Positions 1-8,960 of a DNA stretch of 64,000 nucleotides are shown here, one piece after another; within the stretch, counting starts at the first letter, position 1, and each line of letters begins with the position of its first letter. The DNA comes from Alphaproteobacteria bacterium. Its GTDB lineage: Bacteria; Pseudomonadota; Alphaproteobacteria; Caulobacterales; Hyphomonadaceae. Under the pieces are notes generated by a model that did not search any database, was not told the DNA's origin, and saw only the letters and a program-made list of their open reading frames with translations. The position numbers and the translations under genes are program-made. The stretch spans positions 62,001 through 126,000 of the forward strand of contig JAHJYW010000014.1 in the NCBI GenBank assembly GCA_018827375.1. Direction: 5' to 3'.

Positions 1-113
1 ACATCGCGAACTGGGTTGTCTTTGTCATCGGCAAGATGGTGGGCGCCGTGGCGGTGTCGATGATCATGCGGCGGCGGGAAGACCTCGGCCTGACGGATCC
101 GGCCGAGGCCTGA
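1..113 (+). CDS. C-terminal end of a membrane protein (partial)
   Basis: An open frame enters from the left edge and stops at the TGA at 111-113. About 36 residues are visible. They contain a hydrophobic stretch (WVVFVIGKMVGAVAVSMIM) followed by a basic RRR and a short polar tail, as expected for a last transmembrane helix with a cytoplasmic C-terminus. Family cannot be assigned from so little. It converges on aqpZ with only four bases between the stop codons. Confidence 0.5.
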   Translation, partial: IANWVVFVIGKMVGAVAVSMIMRRREDLGLTDPAEA

Positions 114-117
114 AGCG

Positions 118-804
118 TCAGGACGGATCTTTTTCGAGAAGCCCGAAACGTGCCTTCATGCCGGCAAGTCCAGCGCCGACCAGCGGCGCGAGCAGGAAGA
201 GCCAGAGCTGGGACATTGCCGGTCCGCCCGCGAACAGGGCCGGGCCAAAGCTGCGCGCAGGGTTTACCGACACGCCTGTGACCTGGATGCCGACAATGTG
301 GATGGCTGTCAGCGTCAGGCCGATGGACAGGCCTGCCATTGGAGTCGGCGCGGCGAGGTTTGTCGAACCAAGGATGACGACCAGGAACAGGAAGGTGGCG
401 ACCACCTCAAAGATGATGGCGGCTATCAATCCATATTCACCCAGATAGCCGGGTCCCCAACCGTTCTGGCCGAGCCCGTTGACGGCGACATCATAGCCCG
501 TCTTGCCGCTCGCGATGAGTAAGAGGATGCCGGCACCGATCGTGGCGCCAATGAACTGCGCGAGCCAGTAGGTGAGCATGGTCTTGCCGTCCATGCGCCC
601 CGCGACGAAGGCGCCGAAGCTGACTGCCGGGTTCACGTGGCAGCCGGAGATGTGGCCGATGCCATAGGCCATGGCCACAATGGCAAGGCCGAAGGCGAAG
701 GCGATGCCGAGTTGTCCGACTTGGTCACCGGCCAGAACGGCCGAACCGCAACCAAAAAGAACAAGAGTCAGGGTGCCGATCAGCTCGGCTGCAAAGACTT
801 TCAT
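118..804 (-). CDS. aqpZ: Aquaporin Z (MIP family water channel)
   Basis: Inner-membrane water channel. I start it at MKVFAAELIG because GGGAGG lies a few bases upstream; the longer 259-residue ORF adds an unrelated leader. The resulting 228 residues match AqpZ length (about 231). Both NPA boxes are present, HVNPAVSFG near residue 58 and SVNPARSFG near 181. By motif alignment to E. coli AqpZ, the selectivity-filter Phe, His and Arg are kept (F38, H169, R184), but the usual Thr two residues before VNPAR is Val. Water selectivity rather than glycerol is the likely function. It is transcribed divergently from the TonB receptor. Confidence 0.93.
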   Translation of the reverse strand: MKVFAAELIGTLTLVLFGCGSAVLAGDQVGQLGIAFAFGLAIVAMAYGIGHISGCHVNPAVSFGAFVAGRMDGKTMLTYWLAQFIGATIGAGILLLIASGKTGYDVAVNGLGQNGWGPGYLGEYGLIAAIIFEVVATFLFLVVILGSTNLAAPTPMAGLSIGLTLTAIHIVGIQVTGVSVNPARSFGPALFAGGPAMSQLWLFLLAPLVGAGLAGMKARFGLLEKDPS

Positions 805-946
805 GGTTTCCCTCCCAGGAATATGGCGGCCCCACGCCGCCAGTCTGGAAATTTGCTGCAGTTTCGGGATTTCGGCAATTGACATGTTGTGATGCACAGC
901 TAAAAAAGTGAAACGTTATTCTATTACATAAAACAGGTTTCCTCCC
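805..946. promoter_or_regulatory. Divergent promoter region aqpZ / TonB receptor
   Basis: This 142-base gap must hold both promoters. Next to the receptor is an AT-rich run (gttattctattacataaaa) that stands out from the GC-rich surroundings and could contain a -10 element. The run looks faintly like a Zur-type site but the symmetry is poor, so no operator is claimed. The receptor ribosome site is the tttcctccc segment just before its ATG, which gives weak Shine-Dalgarno complementarity. Confidence 0.4.
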
Positions 947-2941
947 ATGAAATACCTATTAGCTGCAGTGGCCACAGCGCCGCTTCTTGCCGGCATGGCG
1001 CATGCTCAAGCCGAAGATGAAGTCCGCATTGAACAACCCGTGATCGTAACATTGCCCGGGCCGCAGCGGACCGCCGGGGAATTGGTCAGCAATGTGGCTT
1101 CGCTCGACCGCAAGGCACTCGTCGAAGACTTGTCTTCGACACTGGGAGATACGCTGGACCGTCAGCCCGGCGTCGCATCAACGTCGTTCGGCCAAGGCGC
1201 AAGCCGACCTGTCCTGCGCGGCCTTGGCGCAGAGCGCGTGCAGGTGCTGACCAATGGTATCGGTGTGATCGATGTGTCTGCGGCGAGCCCGGACCACCAG
1301 GTGGCGGCTGACGGGATCGACGCCGTGAAGGTGGAGATCCTGCGTGGGCCGGCAGCGCTGGTCTATGGTGGCCAGGCGATTGGCGGCGTGGTCAATGTGA
1401 TCGACGGCCTGATCATGGAAGACCTGCCCAAGCGGCCGATCTCCGGCGAGGCCTATGCGGCCAGCAACAGTGTCAATGATGGCACGGAGGCCGGGGGCCG
1501 GGTGCAGGGCGTCATGGGATCGCTGGTTGGAACACTTTCTGCCTCGACACGCGATTTCGGCAATTATGACATTCCTTCCTCAGCCCAGTCTGATCGCCTG
1601 CGCGCTCAAAACGGTGAGCCGGCCGGACCTGATGGTGAGCTGCCGAACTCTTTCGTCCAGACCAATTCGCTTGCAGGCGGCCTGTCATGGGTCGGCGACA
1701 ATGCCTTCCTCGGCGGCGCCGTGCGGCAACAATCGTCGCAGTATGGTCTGCCGCTTGAAGAAGAAGCCTTCATCGACCTGACGCAGACGCGTTATGATGT
1801 GCGCGGCGGGCTCAATATCGACAATGGCTTCCTGACCAACATCAAGGCGGCTGCCTCTGTGGCCGATTATGAGCATACGGAGTTTGAGGGGCCGGGTGAA
1901 CCCGGCACTATCTTCAAGACGGAAGGTTTTGAAGGCCGCATCGAGGCTGGCCACGTGCTGGGCCCGCTGGAAGGGGAATTCGGTATCCAGTATGCGGACA
2001 GCTCCCTCGACGCCATAGGCGACGAAGCCTTCATCACGCCGACGGATACAACGAGCCTTGGCGTGTTCCTTTACGAAACGCGGGACTTTGACAGTGGCCT
2101 TGGTATTGAGGGCGGCCTGCGCGTGGAGCAGGTCGACCTGGACAATGAGAACGCCGGCAAGGTCAGCTTTGATCTCGTCAGTGGATCGGCTGGCGTTCAC
2201 AAGCATTGGGCCTCGGGTTGGTTCATCGGCGGTCAGGTCGCATGGGCCGAGCGTGCGCCGAACCAGAGTGAACTGTTCGCTGACGGTCCACACCTCGCGA
2301 CCGAGCAGTTTGAGGTTGGCGACGTGAACCTGAGCAAGGAACGCGGCCTGAACGTTGAAGGCACGGCGCGCTGGGAAAATGACACGATGAGCTTTGGTGT
2401 GAACCTGTTCCACACCGACTTTGCTGACTTCATCTCATTGGCGCCAACGGGCGCGATTGAGGATGACTTGCCGGTCTACATTTTTGTGCAGCAGGATGCC
2501 AAGTTCACGGGTGGTGAGGCTTTCGCCAACTATCAGCTCCTGGACGGACCGCTGAAAGCTGACTGGAAGTTTGATGCCGGGGTCGACTTTGTGAATGCCG
2601 AGTTCGATGACGGATCGGACGTGCCCTATGTGCCGCCGGTAACGCTGAATGCCGGCGCCGAAGCCGACTGGGGCGCGCTGGCGCTAGGCGCGAAGCTGAC
2701 CTGGGCGGGCGATCAGGATTCGCCGGGCGTCGGCCAGCTGGCGACCGACGGTTATGTGACGGCAGACCTGCATGCGGATCTCGACATTGCACGCTATGGC
2801 TTTGGCCGCGAGGGGACGAAGCTTTTCCTTGAAGCGCGCAATGTGAGCGACGAGGAAGTGCGCATGGCGACCAGCGTGCTGAAGGACAGCGTGCCGCTGC
2901 CGGGCCGGAACATAAGGGCGGGTATTCGCTACTTGTTCTAG
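947..2941 (+). CDS. TonB-dependent outer-membrane receptor, ZnuD-like
   Basis: A 664-residue outer-membrane receptor. It has a Sec signal peptide (MKYLLAAVATAPLLAGMAHA), a plug domain at about residues 30-150 with RPVLRGLG and ILRGPAALVYGG, a 22-strand-type barrel, and a C-terminal aromatic residue (GIRYLF). The plug segment DVSAASPDHQVAAD and the barrel segment SELFADGPHLATEQFE are typical of the ZnuD/zinc-receptor branch, which imports zinc or zinc complexes using TonB energy. A long His-rich loop is not obvious, so the substrate is inferred. It is monocistronic, followed by a strong hairpin. Confidence 0.85.
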   Translation: MKYLLAAVATAPLLAGMAHAQAEDEVRIEQPVIVTLPGPQRTAGELVSNVASLDRKALVEDLSSTLGDTLDRQPGVASTSFGQGASRPVLRGLGAERVQVLTNGIGVIDVSAASPDHQVAADGIDAVKVEILRGPAALVYGGQAIGGVVNVIDGLIMEDLPKRPISGEAYAASNSVNDGTEAGGRVQGVMGSLVGTLSASTRDFGNYDIPSSAQSDRLRAQNGEPAGPDGELPNSFVQTNSLAGGLSWVGDNAFLGGAVRQQSSQYGLPLEEEAFIDLTQTRYDVRGGLNIDNGFLTNIKAAASVADYEHTEFEGPGEPGTIFKTEGFEGRIEAGHVLGPLEGEFGIQYADSSLDAIGDEAFITPTDTTSLGVFLYETRDFDSGLGIEGGLRVEQVDLDNENAGKVSFDLVSGSAGVHKHWASGWFIGGQVAWAERAPNQSELFADGPHLATEQFEVGDVNLSKERGLNVEGTARWENDTMSFGVNLFHTDFADFISLAPTGAIEDDLPVYIFVQQDAKFTGGEAFANYQLLDGPLKADWKFDAGVDFVNAEFDDGSDVPYVPPVTLNAGAEADWGALALGAKLTWAGDQDSPGVGQLATDGYVTADLHADLDIARYGFGREGTKLFLEARNVSDEEVRMATSVLKDSVPLPGRNIRAGIRYLF

Positions 2942-2951
2942 GAACGCCTCA

Positions 2952-2995
2952 GGGGATGACCGGGCCGGGCGAGTGCCCGGTATCCGGTCATTCCC
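2952..2995 (+). terminator. Long hairpin after the TonB receptor
   Basis: The outer arms ggggatgaccgg and ccggtcattccc form a 12-bp stem with one G-T pair. Inside it, ccgggc-gagt-gcccgg forms a 6-bp stem with a tetraloop. The hairpin begins ten bases after the receptor stop. The trailing run is only gtattctctt, so it may end transcription inefficiently, protect the 3' end, or be a copy of a dispersed palindromic repeat. Confidence 0.6.
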
Positions 2996-3054
2996 GTATT
3001 CTCTTCATGCCTGAGTGGTCCAATGTTGGGGTGGATTTTCAAGGAGGAGAGAGC

Positions 3055-3411
3055 ATGGCAACGGGCGCCAAGGACTACGCCGCCATTACGGACGGTATCA
3101 ATCATGGCATTTCGGGCCTTCGTCAGTCGGGTGCGCTCGACACGATCTCGGCTTTTGGCGCAATGTCGAAGGCCGCCATGGCTGATGGCGCGCTCGACAA
3201 GAAGACAAAGGAATTGATCGCCCTGGCAATTGGTGCGGCGAAGCAGTGCGACGGCTGTATCGGCTTTCACACCAAGGCCCTCAAGCGCCTCGGCGCGACC
3301 GATCAGGAAGTGGCAGAAACTCTGGGTGTTGCCGTATACATGTCGGGCGGGCCCGGCCTTATGTATGCGGGCGACGCGTGGCTGGCCTGGCAGGCACTCG
3401 AAGACCGCTGA
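3055..3411 (+). CDS. Carboxymuconolactone decarboxylase / AhpD-family protein
   Basis: A small helical protein of 118 residues with the AhpD core KQCDGCIGFHTKAL. The CxxC with a following His is the catalytic signature of AhpD-type alkylhydroperoxidases. I start at MATGAKDY because aaggaggagag precedes that ATG; the 151-residue ORF has an upstream extension without a ribosome site. The likely role is thiol-dependent peroxide reduction or a related redox reaction. No ahpC is nearby, so the partner is unknown. It ends nine bases from the convergent thyA stop. Confidence 0.8.
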   Translation: MATGAKDYAAITDGINHGISGLRQSGALDTISAFGAMSKAAMADGALDKKTKELIALAIGAAKQCDGCIGFHTKALKRLGATDQEVAETLGVAVYMSGGPGLMYAGDAWLAWQALEDR

Positions 3412-3420
3412 ACGACCTGA

Positions 3421-4215
3421 TCAGACCGCAACGGGCGCCTTGATATGGGCGTGGGGCGTGTAGTTTTCGACCTTGAAGTCCGCGTATTCCCAGCCGAAGA
3501 GATCAGTCTTGTCAGGATTGAGCGTGATCGAGGGCAGGGCGCGTGGTTCACGCGTAAGCTGCAGCTGTGCCTGCTCGATATGGTTCAGGTAGAGGTGGGC
3601 ATCACCGAACGTATGAACGAACTCGCCGGGTTTTAGCCCCGTTGCCCGGGCCATCATCAGGGTTAACAGCGCATAGGATGCGATGTTGAATGGAACACCG
3701 AGGAAAATGTCGGCCGAACGCTGGTAAAGCTGGCAGTTCAACTTGCCGTCCATGACATTGAACTGGAACAGGCAATGGCAGGGCGGCAGGGCCATTTCAT
3801 TTACATCGGCCGGATTCCACGCCGACACGATCAGGCGTCGCGAATTCGGATTCGTGCGGATTTCGTCAAGCACCCACTGGATCTGGTCAATCACGCGGCC
3901 GTCCGGTGCGGCCCAGCTGCGCCATTGTTTTCCGTAGACGGGACCAAGGTCGCCATTGGCGTCTGCCCAGTCGTCCCAGATGGAAACGCCGTTATCTTTC
4001 AAAAACTTGATGTTTGTGTCGCCCTGTAGAAACCACAGCAGTTCCACAATGATCGAGCGCAGGTGCAGCTTCTTGGTTGTGACCATCGGGAAGCCGTCTG
4101 AAAGGTCGAAACGCATCTGGCGACCGAACACGGCGCGCGTGCCTGTGCCTGTCCGGTCTGCCCGCTCAAAGCCGTTTTCCAGGATGTCTGACAAGAGGTC
4201 GAGATACTGTTTCAT
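3421..4215 (-). CDS. thyA: Thymidylate synthase
   Basis: Makes dTMP from dUMP with methylene-tetrahydrofolate. Starting at [10 protein letters not shown] gives 264 residues, the exact length of E. coli ThyA. The active-site cysteine lies in [10 protein letters not shown], and [11 protein letters not shown] and the dUMP-binding [18 protein letters not shown] are present. The listed 546-residue ORF is a false extension running antisense through the neighbouring TadG-like gene. No dihydrofolate reductase gene follows. The upstream gap is shared with the divergent TadG cluster. Confidence 0.97.
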   Translation of the reverse strand: MKQYLDLLSDILENGFERADRTGTGTRAVFGRQMRFDLSDGFPMVTTKKLHLRSIIVELLWFLQGDTNIKFLKDNGVSIWDDWADANGDLGPVYGKQWRSWAAPDGRVIDQIQWVLDEIRTNPNSRRLIVSAWNPADVNEMALPPCHCLFQFNVMDGKLNCQLYQRSADIFLGVPFNIASYALLTLMMARATGLKPGEFVHTFGDAHLYLNHIEQAQLQLTREPRALPSITLNPDKTDLFGWEYADFKVENYTPHAHIKAPVAV

Positions 4216-4368
4216 GCGGGCCTCGCGTGCGATTCGTTGGTTAAAGATATTAACACAAACTTGCTTCCAATGACCAACATTCAGGCATGCGACGAACCAA
4301 ATTGAATGAATATTATGAAATAGATGCTTTCGTATCCAAGAGATAATCACGCTGGGGCAGGTACGACA

Positions 4369-5724
4369 GTGAAATCGACAAAGTTGAATAGTCTGATGAA
4401 CCGTTGGCGCGCTGAGACACGCGGCAATATCGCCATTATTTTCGCGCTGTCTATCATCCCGATTCTCTCCATCGTCGGCGTCGCAATCGATACGCAGATG
4501 ACGATGACCCAGAAGAACAAGGTGCAGTCTGTCATCGACAATGCCGTCATCTACGGCTCGCGGTCGATGCAGGCAGGAAAATCCCGCGCCGATGTGACCA
4601 AGGAAGTGAATACTTACGTTGCTGCACTGCTGAAACAGCAGAGCAGCACACTGACCTGCACAGGCGTTGCGCTTCAGTATGTTGATGGCAAGCAGGACCT
4701 CAACGCCACCATCCTTTGCGCCCAGCCGACGACACTGTCGAACCTGTTTGGCCAGACCAAGATGGAGTTTCGCGTCCAGTCGGGGTCGACCTATGGTATC
4801 GGCAAGCTGGAGGTCGCCTTCGTGTTCGACGTCTCCGGCTCGATGCGCAGCAATGGCAAGATGGGTGACCTGAAGGTTGCGGCGCGCAATGCTGTCGATA
4901 CGTTGATGCCGCCTGACGTCGAACTTACCAATCCTGATGATGTGCGCGTTGCGATGGTGACTTATGACACCAAGGTAAATGCTGGCGCCTATTTCGAGGA
5001 CGTGACGAACAAGAAGGCAAAACGCACAATCTACCACACCTATCGTCAATGCCGGTATCAATGGGGTAGCTATTGCTACGGTGGTTATACCAACGTGACG
5101 GTGTCAACGCAGGTCAACAACTCATGCGTACAGGAACGGCTGGGCTCGCAGGCATTTACCGATGACGATCCGGGCCCAAGTGCCTGGCTGGAAGCCGCGG
5201 ACCCTGTGTTCGATGAATACTACGGGAGATGGTCGAGCATCCCTTCGTGCAATGACATTGGCCCTCAGCCTCTGACGAGCAAACGCAGTGATCTCTACGC
5301 CTATATCAATGATCTCGACGATTATGGAAGTACGGCCGGACATATGGGCGTGGCCTGGGGCTGGTACCTCCTGGCGCCGAAATGGAGTTCGGTGTGGCCT
5401 TCTGCGTCCAAGCCGCTGCCCTATGACGAGCCGGATGCGACCAAGGCCATGATCATGATGACCGATGGCGAATTCAACGCCTACTATAGTGGCAATACGC
5501 AGGGTAATTCCTTCCAGCAAGCCCAGAAAATGTGTGATGCTGCCAAGGCGGAAGGGGTCGTCATTTACACAGTCGCCTTCCAGGCGCCGAAGCAGGGCAA
5601 GGATATTCTGAACTATTGTGCGAGTTCGTCGGACTTTGCGTTCACGCCTGACAATGGCCAGGAGCTGGAAGATGCCTACAACATGATCGCTCAGTCCATC
5701 TCAGACCTTCGCATCACATACTAG
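4369..5724 (+). CDS. TadG-like protein with von Willebrand A domain, copy 1
   Basis: First of three tandem paralogues. The N-terminus ([20 protein letters not shown]) is the single hydrophobic segment of TadE/TadG pilus-assembly proteins, followed by [14 protein letters not shown] von Willebrand A domain begins at [11 protein letters not shown], with the metal-binding DxSxS, and continues to MMTDGEFN. Several cysteines suggest disulfides outside the cytoplasm. The C-terminus [10 protein letters not shown] recurs in all three copies. I chose GTG 4369 because it gives the same leader length as copy 2; ATG 4324 and ATG 4396 are alternatives. Likely a surface-exposed, metal-dependent adhesion or pilus-associated protein. 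Confidence 0.8.
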   Translation: MKSTKLNSLMNRWRAETRGNIAIIFALSIIPILSIVGVAIDTQMTMTQKNKVQSVIDNAVIYGSRSMQAGKSRADVTKEVNTYVAALLKQQSSTLTCTGVALQYVDGKQDLNATILCAQPTTLSNLFGQTKMEFRVQSGSTYGIGKLEVAFVFDVSGSMRSNGKMGDLKVAARNAVDTLMPPDVELTNPDDVRVAMVTYDTKVNAGAYFEDVTNKKAKRTIYHTYRQCRYQWGSYCYGGYTNVTVSTQVNNSCVQERLGSQAFTDDDPGPSAWLEAADPVFDEYYGRWSSIPSCNDIGPQPLTSKRSDLYAYINDLDDYGSTAGHMGVAWGWYLLAPKWSSVWPSASKPLPYDEPDATKAMIMMTDGEFNAYYSGNTQGNSFQQAQKMCDAAKAEGVVIYTVAFQAPKQGKDILNYCASSSDFAFTPDNGQELEDAYNMIAQSISDLRITY

Positions 5725-5777
5725 ATGTGAGGAGGGCGTCCCGCGGTCTCGAGCGAGTTTGGTAAACGACCTCTTGC

Positions 5778-5800
5778 GCAGACCTTCGGAAAACGTCTGC
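5778..5800 (+). other. Hairpin between TadG-like copies 1 and 2
   Basis: The arms gcagac and gtctgc enclose an 11-base loop in the 156-base gap after copy 1. There is no T-run. It might be a processing or partial-termination element setting different levels for copy 1 versus copies 2-3, which themselves are only 29 bases apart. Confidence 0.3.
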
Positions 5801-5880
5801 TCTGCCTAACGCGCCGAAAATCTCTATGGGCGATACTGGCAGATGGGAGCGGCCAGAATGGCTGGGTAAGAGGCGCTATC

Positions 5881-7422
5881 ATGTTGGATATTTCGAAACA
5901 TCGGCCTCAGCGCTGTTTCGTGCGAGATGTGCGCGGCAATGTGGCAGCGATTGCAGCCCTTACAATCATTCCTATTCTTTGTATCGTCGGTATCGCCATC
6001 GATTTCCAGATGGCTGTCACCCAGAAGAACAAGGTTCAGTCCGTTATCGACAGCGCCGTGATTGCAGGATCGAAGGCCATGCAGGCCGGCGAAACGCAGG
6101 ACGAGATTCGCCTGATGGTGAAGAACTACGTGAATGCGTTGATCCAGGTTCAGGGCAGTGGCCTGACATGTGAATCGCCAAAGATGACCTTCACGGATGG
6201 CACCCAGGATATTGATGCCAGTATCAGCTGCTCGCAAAAGACCACGCTGTCACAACTGCTCCACCGTGAGACGCTGGATTTCCAGGTCTCTTCCGGCACG
6301 ACCTATGGCGTCGGAAACGTCGATGTCGCCTTTATTTTCGATGTCTCCGGTTCGATGAACTCGAATAACCGGCTTGAAAATCTCAAGACGTCCGCCAAGA
6401 CAGCCTTCGACGAACTCCTGCCCGATGACCGGGAGCTTGATGGCACCGTCCGGATTGCGTTGACCACATATAATGCGAACGTGAATGCCGGCGCTTACTT
6501 TGATAAAGTGACACGCAAGATCACTTTGGGAACGGATTCATCGACTGGCTCCAACTCGGCGAAGTCACGGTATGACGCCTACAACAACCGTGTGCTGATT
6601 GATCAGTCGACAGGAAAGCGCTTCTTCTACTACGAGCGCACGACCTGCAGCTACAACTGCAGCTATAGCAGCAGCTGGACCATAACGCCCAAGCGCCGCT
6701 GGTTCGAGACGGACATTGGCGACAATACATGCGTCTCGGAACGGGTGGGTGTGAATGCCTTCACCGATGCGGCTGGCGGCACGGGCGCTGATGATTCCAT
6801 GATCGTGGGGAACCCGCTCTGGAACTGGAATACCTATATCAGCTACAAGAATAGCGGCTCCAATGAGGTGGAGTATGGCGGCGCCAACTCGTCCAGCGGT
6901 GCGTTCAACCCGACGCCCGCTCAGTGCGAGAACTCGTCGCCCATGCCGCTCACAGAAAATAAGACGCAACTCAAAGCCTATGTCGATGCGCTGCACGCAG
7001 GCGGCGGCACGGCCGGTCATCTTGGCATTGCCTGGGGTTGGTACCTGATTTCGCCAAGCTGGAATTCCATCTGGCCTACGGCCTCCCACCCCTGGCCATG
7101 GGAAGAGCCGGACACCGCAAAGGCCATCATCCTGATGACCGATGGCGAGTTTAACCAGACACACCCATCCGTCAGCAAAAGCTCGATCCAGCTGGCCATG
7201 GAATTCTGTGATGCCATGAAGGAAGAGCCCTACAATGTGCAGATCTACACAGTCGGGTTTCAAGTGCCAAACAGTGCAGCCAAGACACCCAGCGGCGCCA
7301 CCATTCTTGATTATTGCGCAACGGATGCGGGTCACTCATTCACACCAAACAATGGTGAAGAACTGACCGATGCATACCGGGCGATTGCACAGTCCATTTC
7401 GGATTTGCGCATCACACGCTAG
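5881..7422 (+). CDS. TadG-like protein with von Willebrand A domain, copy 2
   Basis: Second paralogue, 513 residues. It has the hydrophobic TadG-like segment (GNVAAIAALTIIPILCIVG) near residue 20 and a von Willebrand A domain opening with VAFIFDVSGSMNS and closing around LMTDGEFN. A central insertion rich in Tyr, Ser and Cys (ERTTCSYNCSYSSSW) is longer than in copy 1. Shared blocks with the others include GGTAGHLGIAWGWYL and the end [11 protein letters not shown]. Export and anchoring in the inner membrane with the A domain outside is the expected topology. Copy 3 follows at 29 bases, so the two are probably co-transcribed. Confidence 0.82.
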   Translation: MLDISKHRPQRCFVRDVRGNVAAIAALTIIPILCIVGIAIDFQMAVTQKNKVQSVIDSAVIAGSKAMQAGETQDEIRLMVKNYVNALIQVQGSGLTCESPKMTFTDGTQDIDASISCSQKTTLSQLLHRETLDFQVSSGTTYGVGNVDVAFIFDVSGSMNSNNRLENLKTSAKTAFDELLPDDRELDGTVRIALTTYNANVNAGAYFDKVTRKITLGTDSSTGSNSAKSRYDAYNNRVLIDQSTGKRFFYYERTTCSYNCSYSSSWTITPKRRWFETDIGDNTCVSERVGVNAFTDAAGGTGADDSMIVGNPLWNWNTYISYKNSGSNEVEYGGANSSSGAFNPTPAQCENSSPMPLTENKTQLKAYVDALHAGGGTAGHLGIAWGWYLISPSWNSIWPTASHPWPWEEPDTAKAIILMTDGEFNQTHPSVSKSSIQLAMEFCDAMKEEPYNVQIYTVGFQVPNSAAKTPSGATILDYCATDAGHSFTPNNGEELTDAYRAIAQSISDLRITR

Positions 7423-7451
7423 CGCGGTGAACACAGGAAGTCGGGGGACCT

Positions 7452-8960
7452 ATGGCAGGCAAGTTAATCAGGCGATGGAGCGTGTCCAATGGGGCCAATG
7501 TCGCTATCATGGCCGCATTGTTCATTCCTGCTATATTGGCACTTGGCGGTGTGGCGATAGACTTTCAGTATACGGTTCGTCAAAAGAACAAGGTACAGTA
7601 TGCGCTGGACTCGGCTGTTCTCGCAGGCGCCCTGTCGCGTCAGGCCGGAGCCAGCGAAGACGTCGTCGAGGCATACATACGCGCCTATACCGAGGCGCTG
7701 ATCGGGCGTCAGGGCGGCGGCATCTCGTGCACGTCGGTGGCGGTGACTTTCAATCCTGACAACAAGGATATCCGTGGCACCCTCCGATGTGACCAGCCGA
7801 CCTTCATGTCCGATCTCATCGGTTTCGAAAAGCTGAGCTTTCCCGCCTCATCGACATCAACTTATGCGGTCGGCAAGGCGGATGTCGCTTTCGTGTTCGA
7901 CGTGTCGGGATCAATGAACAGTTATAATCGCCTCAGCCTGCTCAAATCGGCCGCTGAAGTCGCGTTTGATGAATTGCTGCCCGACGACCAGCCACGCAGT
8001 GGCGAAGTGAGGCTGGCAATTGCCACCTATAACAATGCGGTCAACGCGGGCGACTATTTCAACGCCGTGACGCGCAGCCAAACACTCACAGCCGATGCCA
8101 GCAATTCTGCCGCACGCAGCACCTATGATACGTACAATGGTGCGCGGATGATCGATGCTTCATCCGGCAAACGGTTCTTCTATTACGAACGCGAGCGCTG
8201 CCCTGGCGGATCTTGCACTGGCGAGTGGGATGCCGCGCGCCAGCCATTTGAGAATGCGAGTATTCGGGACACCTGCGTCTACGAGCGCACGGGAAACGAC
8301 GCCGCAACGGATGACGCACCAGGTTCGTCTAAATGGATCGGCGCAGGCAACCCACGCTGGAACTGGTGGACCGGCAATTCCAACAAGCGCAACGGCCAGT
8401 GGGAAATCGAATCCAGCAATGGCGACAGTTCGCGCGGCGCCTATGACATGAGCTTTGCCGATTGTCGGGCGTCAGGCCCGGTGCCGCTGACAGAGGACAA
8501 GGCGGCCCTCAAAGCGCATGTGCAGTCACTTAGTGCGAATGGCGGTACGGCAGGCCATATCGGTCTTGCCTGGGGCTGGTATCTGGTCTCGCCGAACTGG
8601 GCCGATATCTGGCCGGAGCCGTCTACGCCGCTTGAGTACAATACCAAGCAGAACGTCAAGGCTGTCATCCTGATGACGGATGGTGATTTCAATTCCTATC
8701 ATCCAACGGCCAGTAAAAGTTCGTTCCGGCAGGCGCAGGACCTCTGCGACACAATGAAGGCGGCGCCATCAAAGATTGAGGTCTATACGGTCGGCTTCCA
8801 GGTGCCGAGCAATGTGCAGAAGACCGGGGATGGGCGGACAATTCTCGAATATTGCGCCACCACGCCAGCCTATGCCTTCAACGCCACGAATGGCGAGGAA
8901 CTGGCCGCCGCGTATCGCTCAATCGCGCAGTCGATTTCGGAACTCCGTATCAAGCAGTAA
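7452..8960 (+). CDS. TadG-like protein with von Willebrand A domain, copy 3
   Basis: Third paralogue, 502 residues, started at an ATG preceded by tcggggga. The N-terminal segment NVAIMAALFIPAILALGG is TadG-like. The A domain contains [18 protein letters not shown] and ends near LMTDGDFN, so the metal-site residues are intact. It shares FFYYER with copy 2 and GGTAGHIGLAWGWYL with both. Copies 2 and 3 look closer to each other than to copy 1, which fits stepwise duplication. It overlaps the convergent MarR-GNAT gene by 11 bases at the stop codons. Confidence 0.82.
   Translation: MAGKLIRRWSVSNGANVAIMAALFIPAILALGGVAIDFQYTVRQKNKVQYALDSAVLAGALSRQAGASEDVVEAYIRAYTEALIGRQGGGISCTSVAVTFNPDNKDIRGTLRCDQPTFMSDLIGFEKLSFPASSTSTYAVGKADVAFVFDVSGSMNSYNRLSLLKSAAEVAFDELLPDDQPRSGEVRLAIATYNNAVNAGDYFNAVTRSQTLTADASNSAARSTYDTYNGARMIDASSGKRFFYYERERCPGGSCTGEWDAARQPFENASIRDTCVYERTGNDAATDDAPGSSKWIGAGNPRWNWWTGNSNKRNGQWEIESSNGDSSRGAYDMSFADCRASGPVPLTEDKAALKAHVQSLSANGGTAGHIGLAWGWYLVSPNWADIWPEPSTPLEYNTKQNVKAVILMTDGDFNSYHPTASKSSFRQAQDLCDTMKAAPSKIEVYTVGFQVPSNVQKTGDGRTILEYCATTPAYAFNATNGEELAAAYRSIAQSISELRIKQ

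Noticed and set aside
901-940. Zur box upstream of the ZnuD-like receptor
   Set aside because: The AT-rich stretch has only weak symmetry, so I do not call an operator although zinc control would make sense.
4239-4253. CtrA-type box (TTAA repeats) between thyA and the TadG cluster
   Set aside because: The TTAA halves are separated by five bases, not the seven of the CtrA consensus.
4216-5061. N-terminal extension of the thyA ORF (546 aa in the track)
   Set aside because: It runs antisense through the first TadG-like gene, whose A-domain motifs prove the plus strand is coding; ThyA alone has exactly family length.
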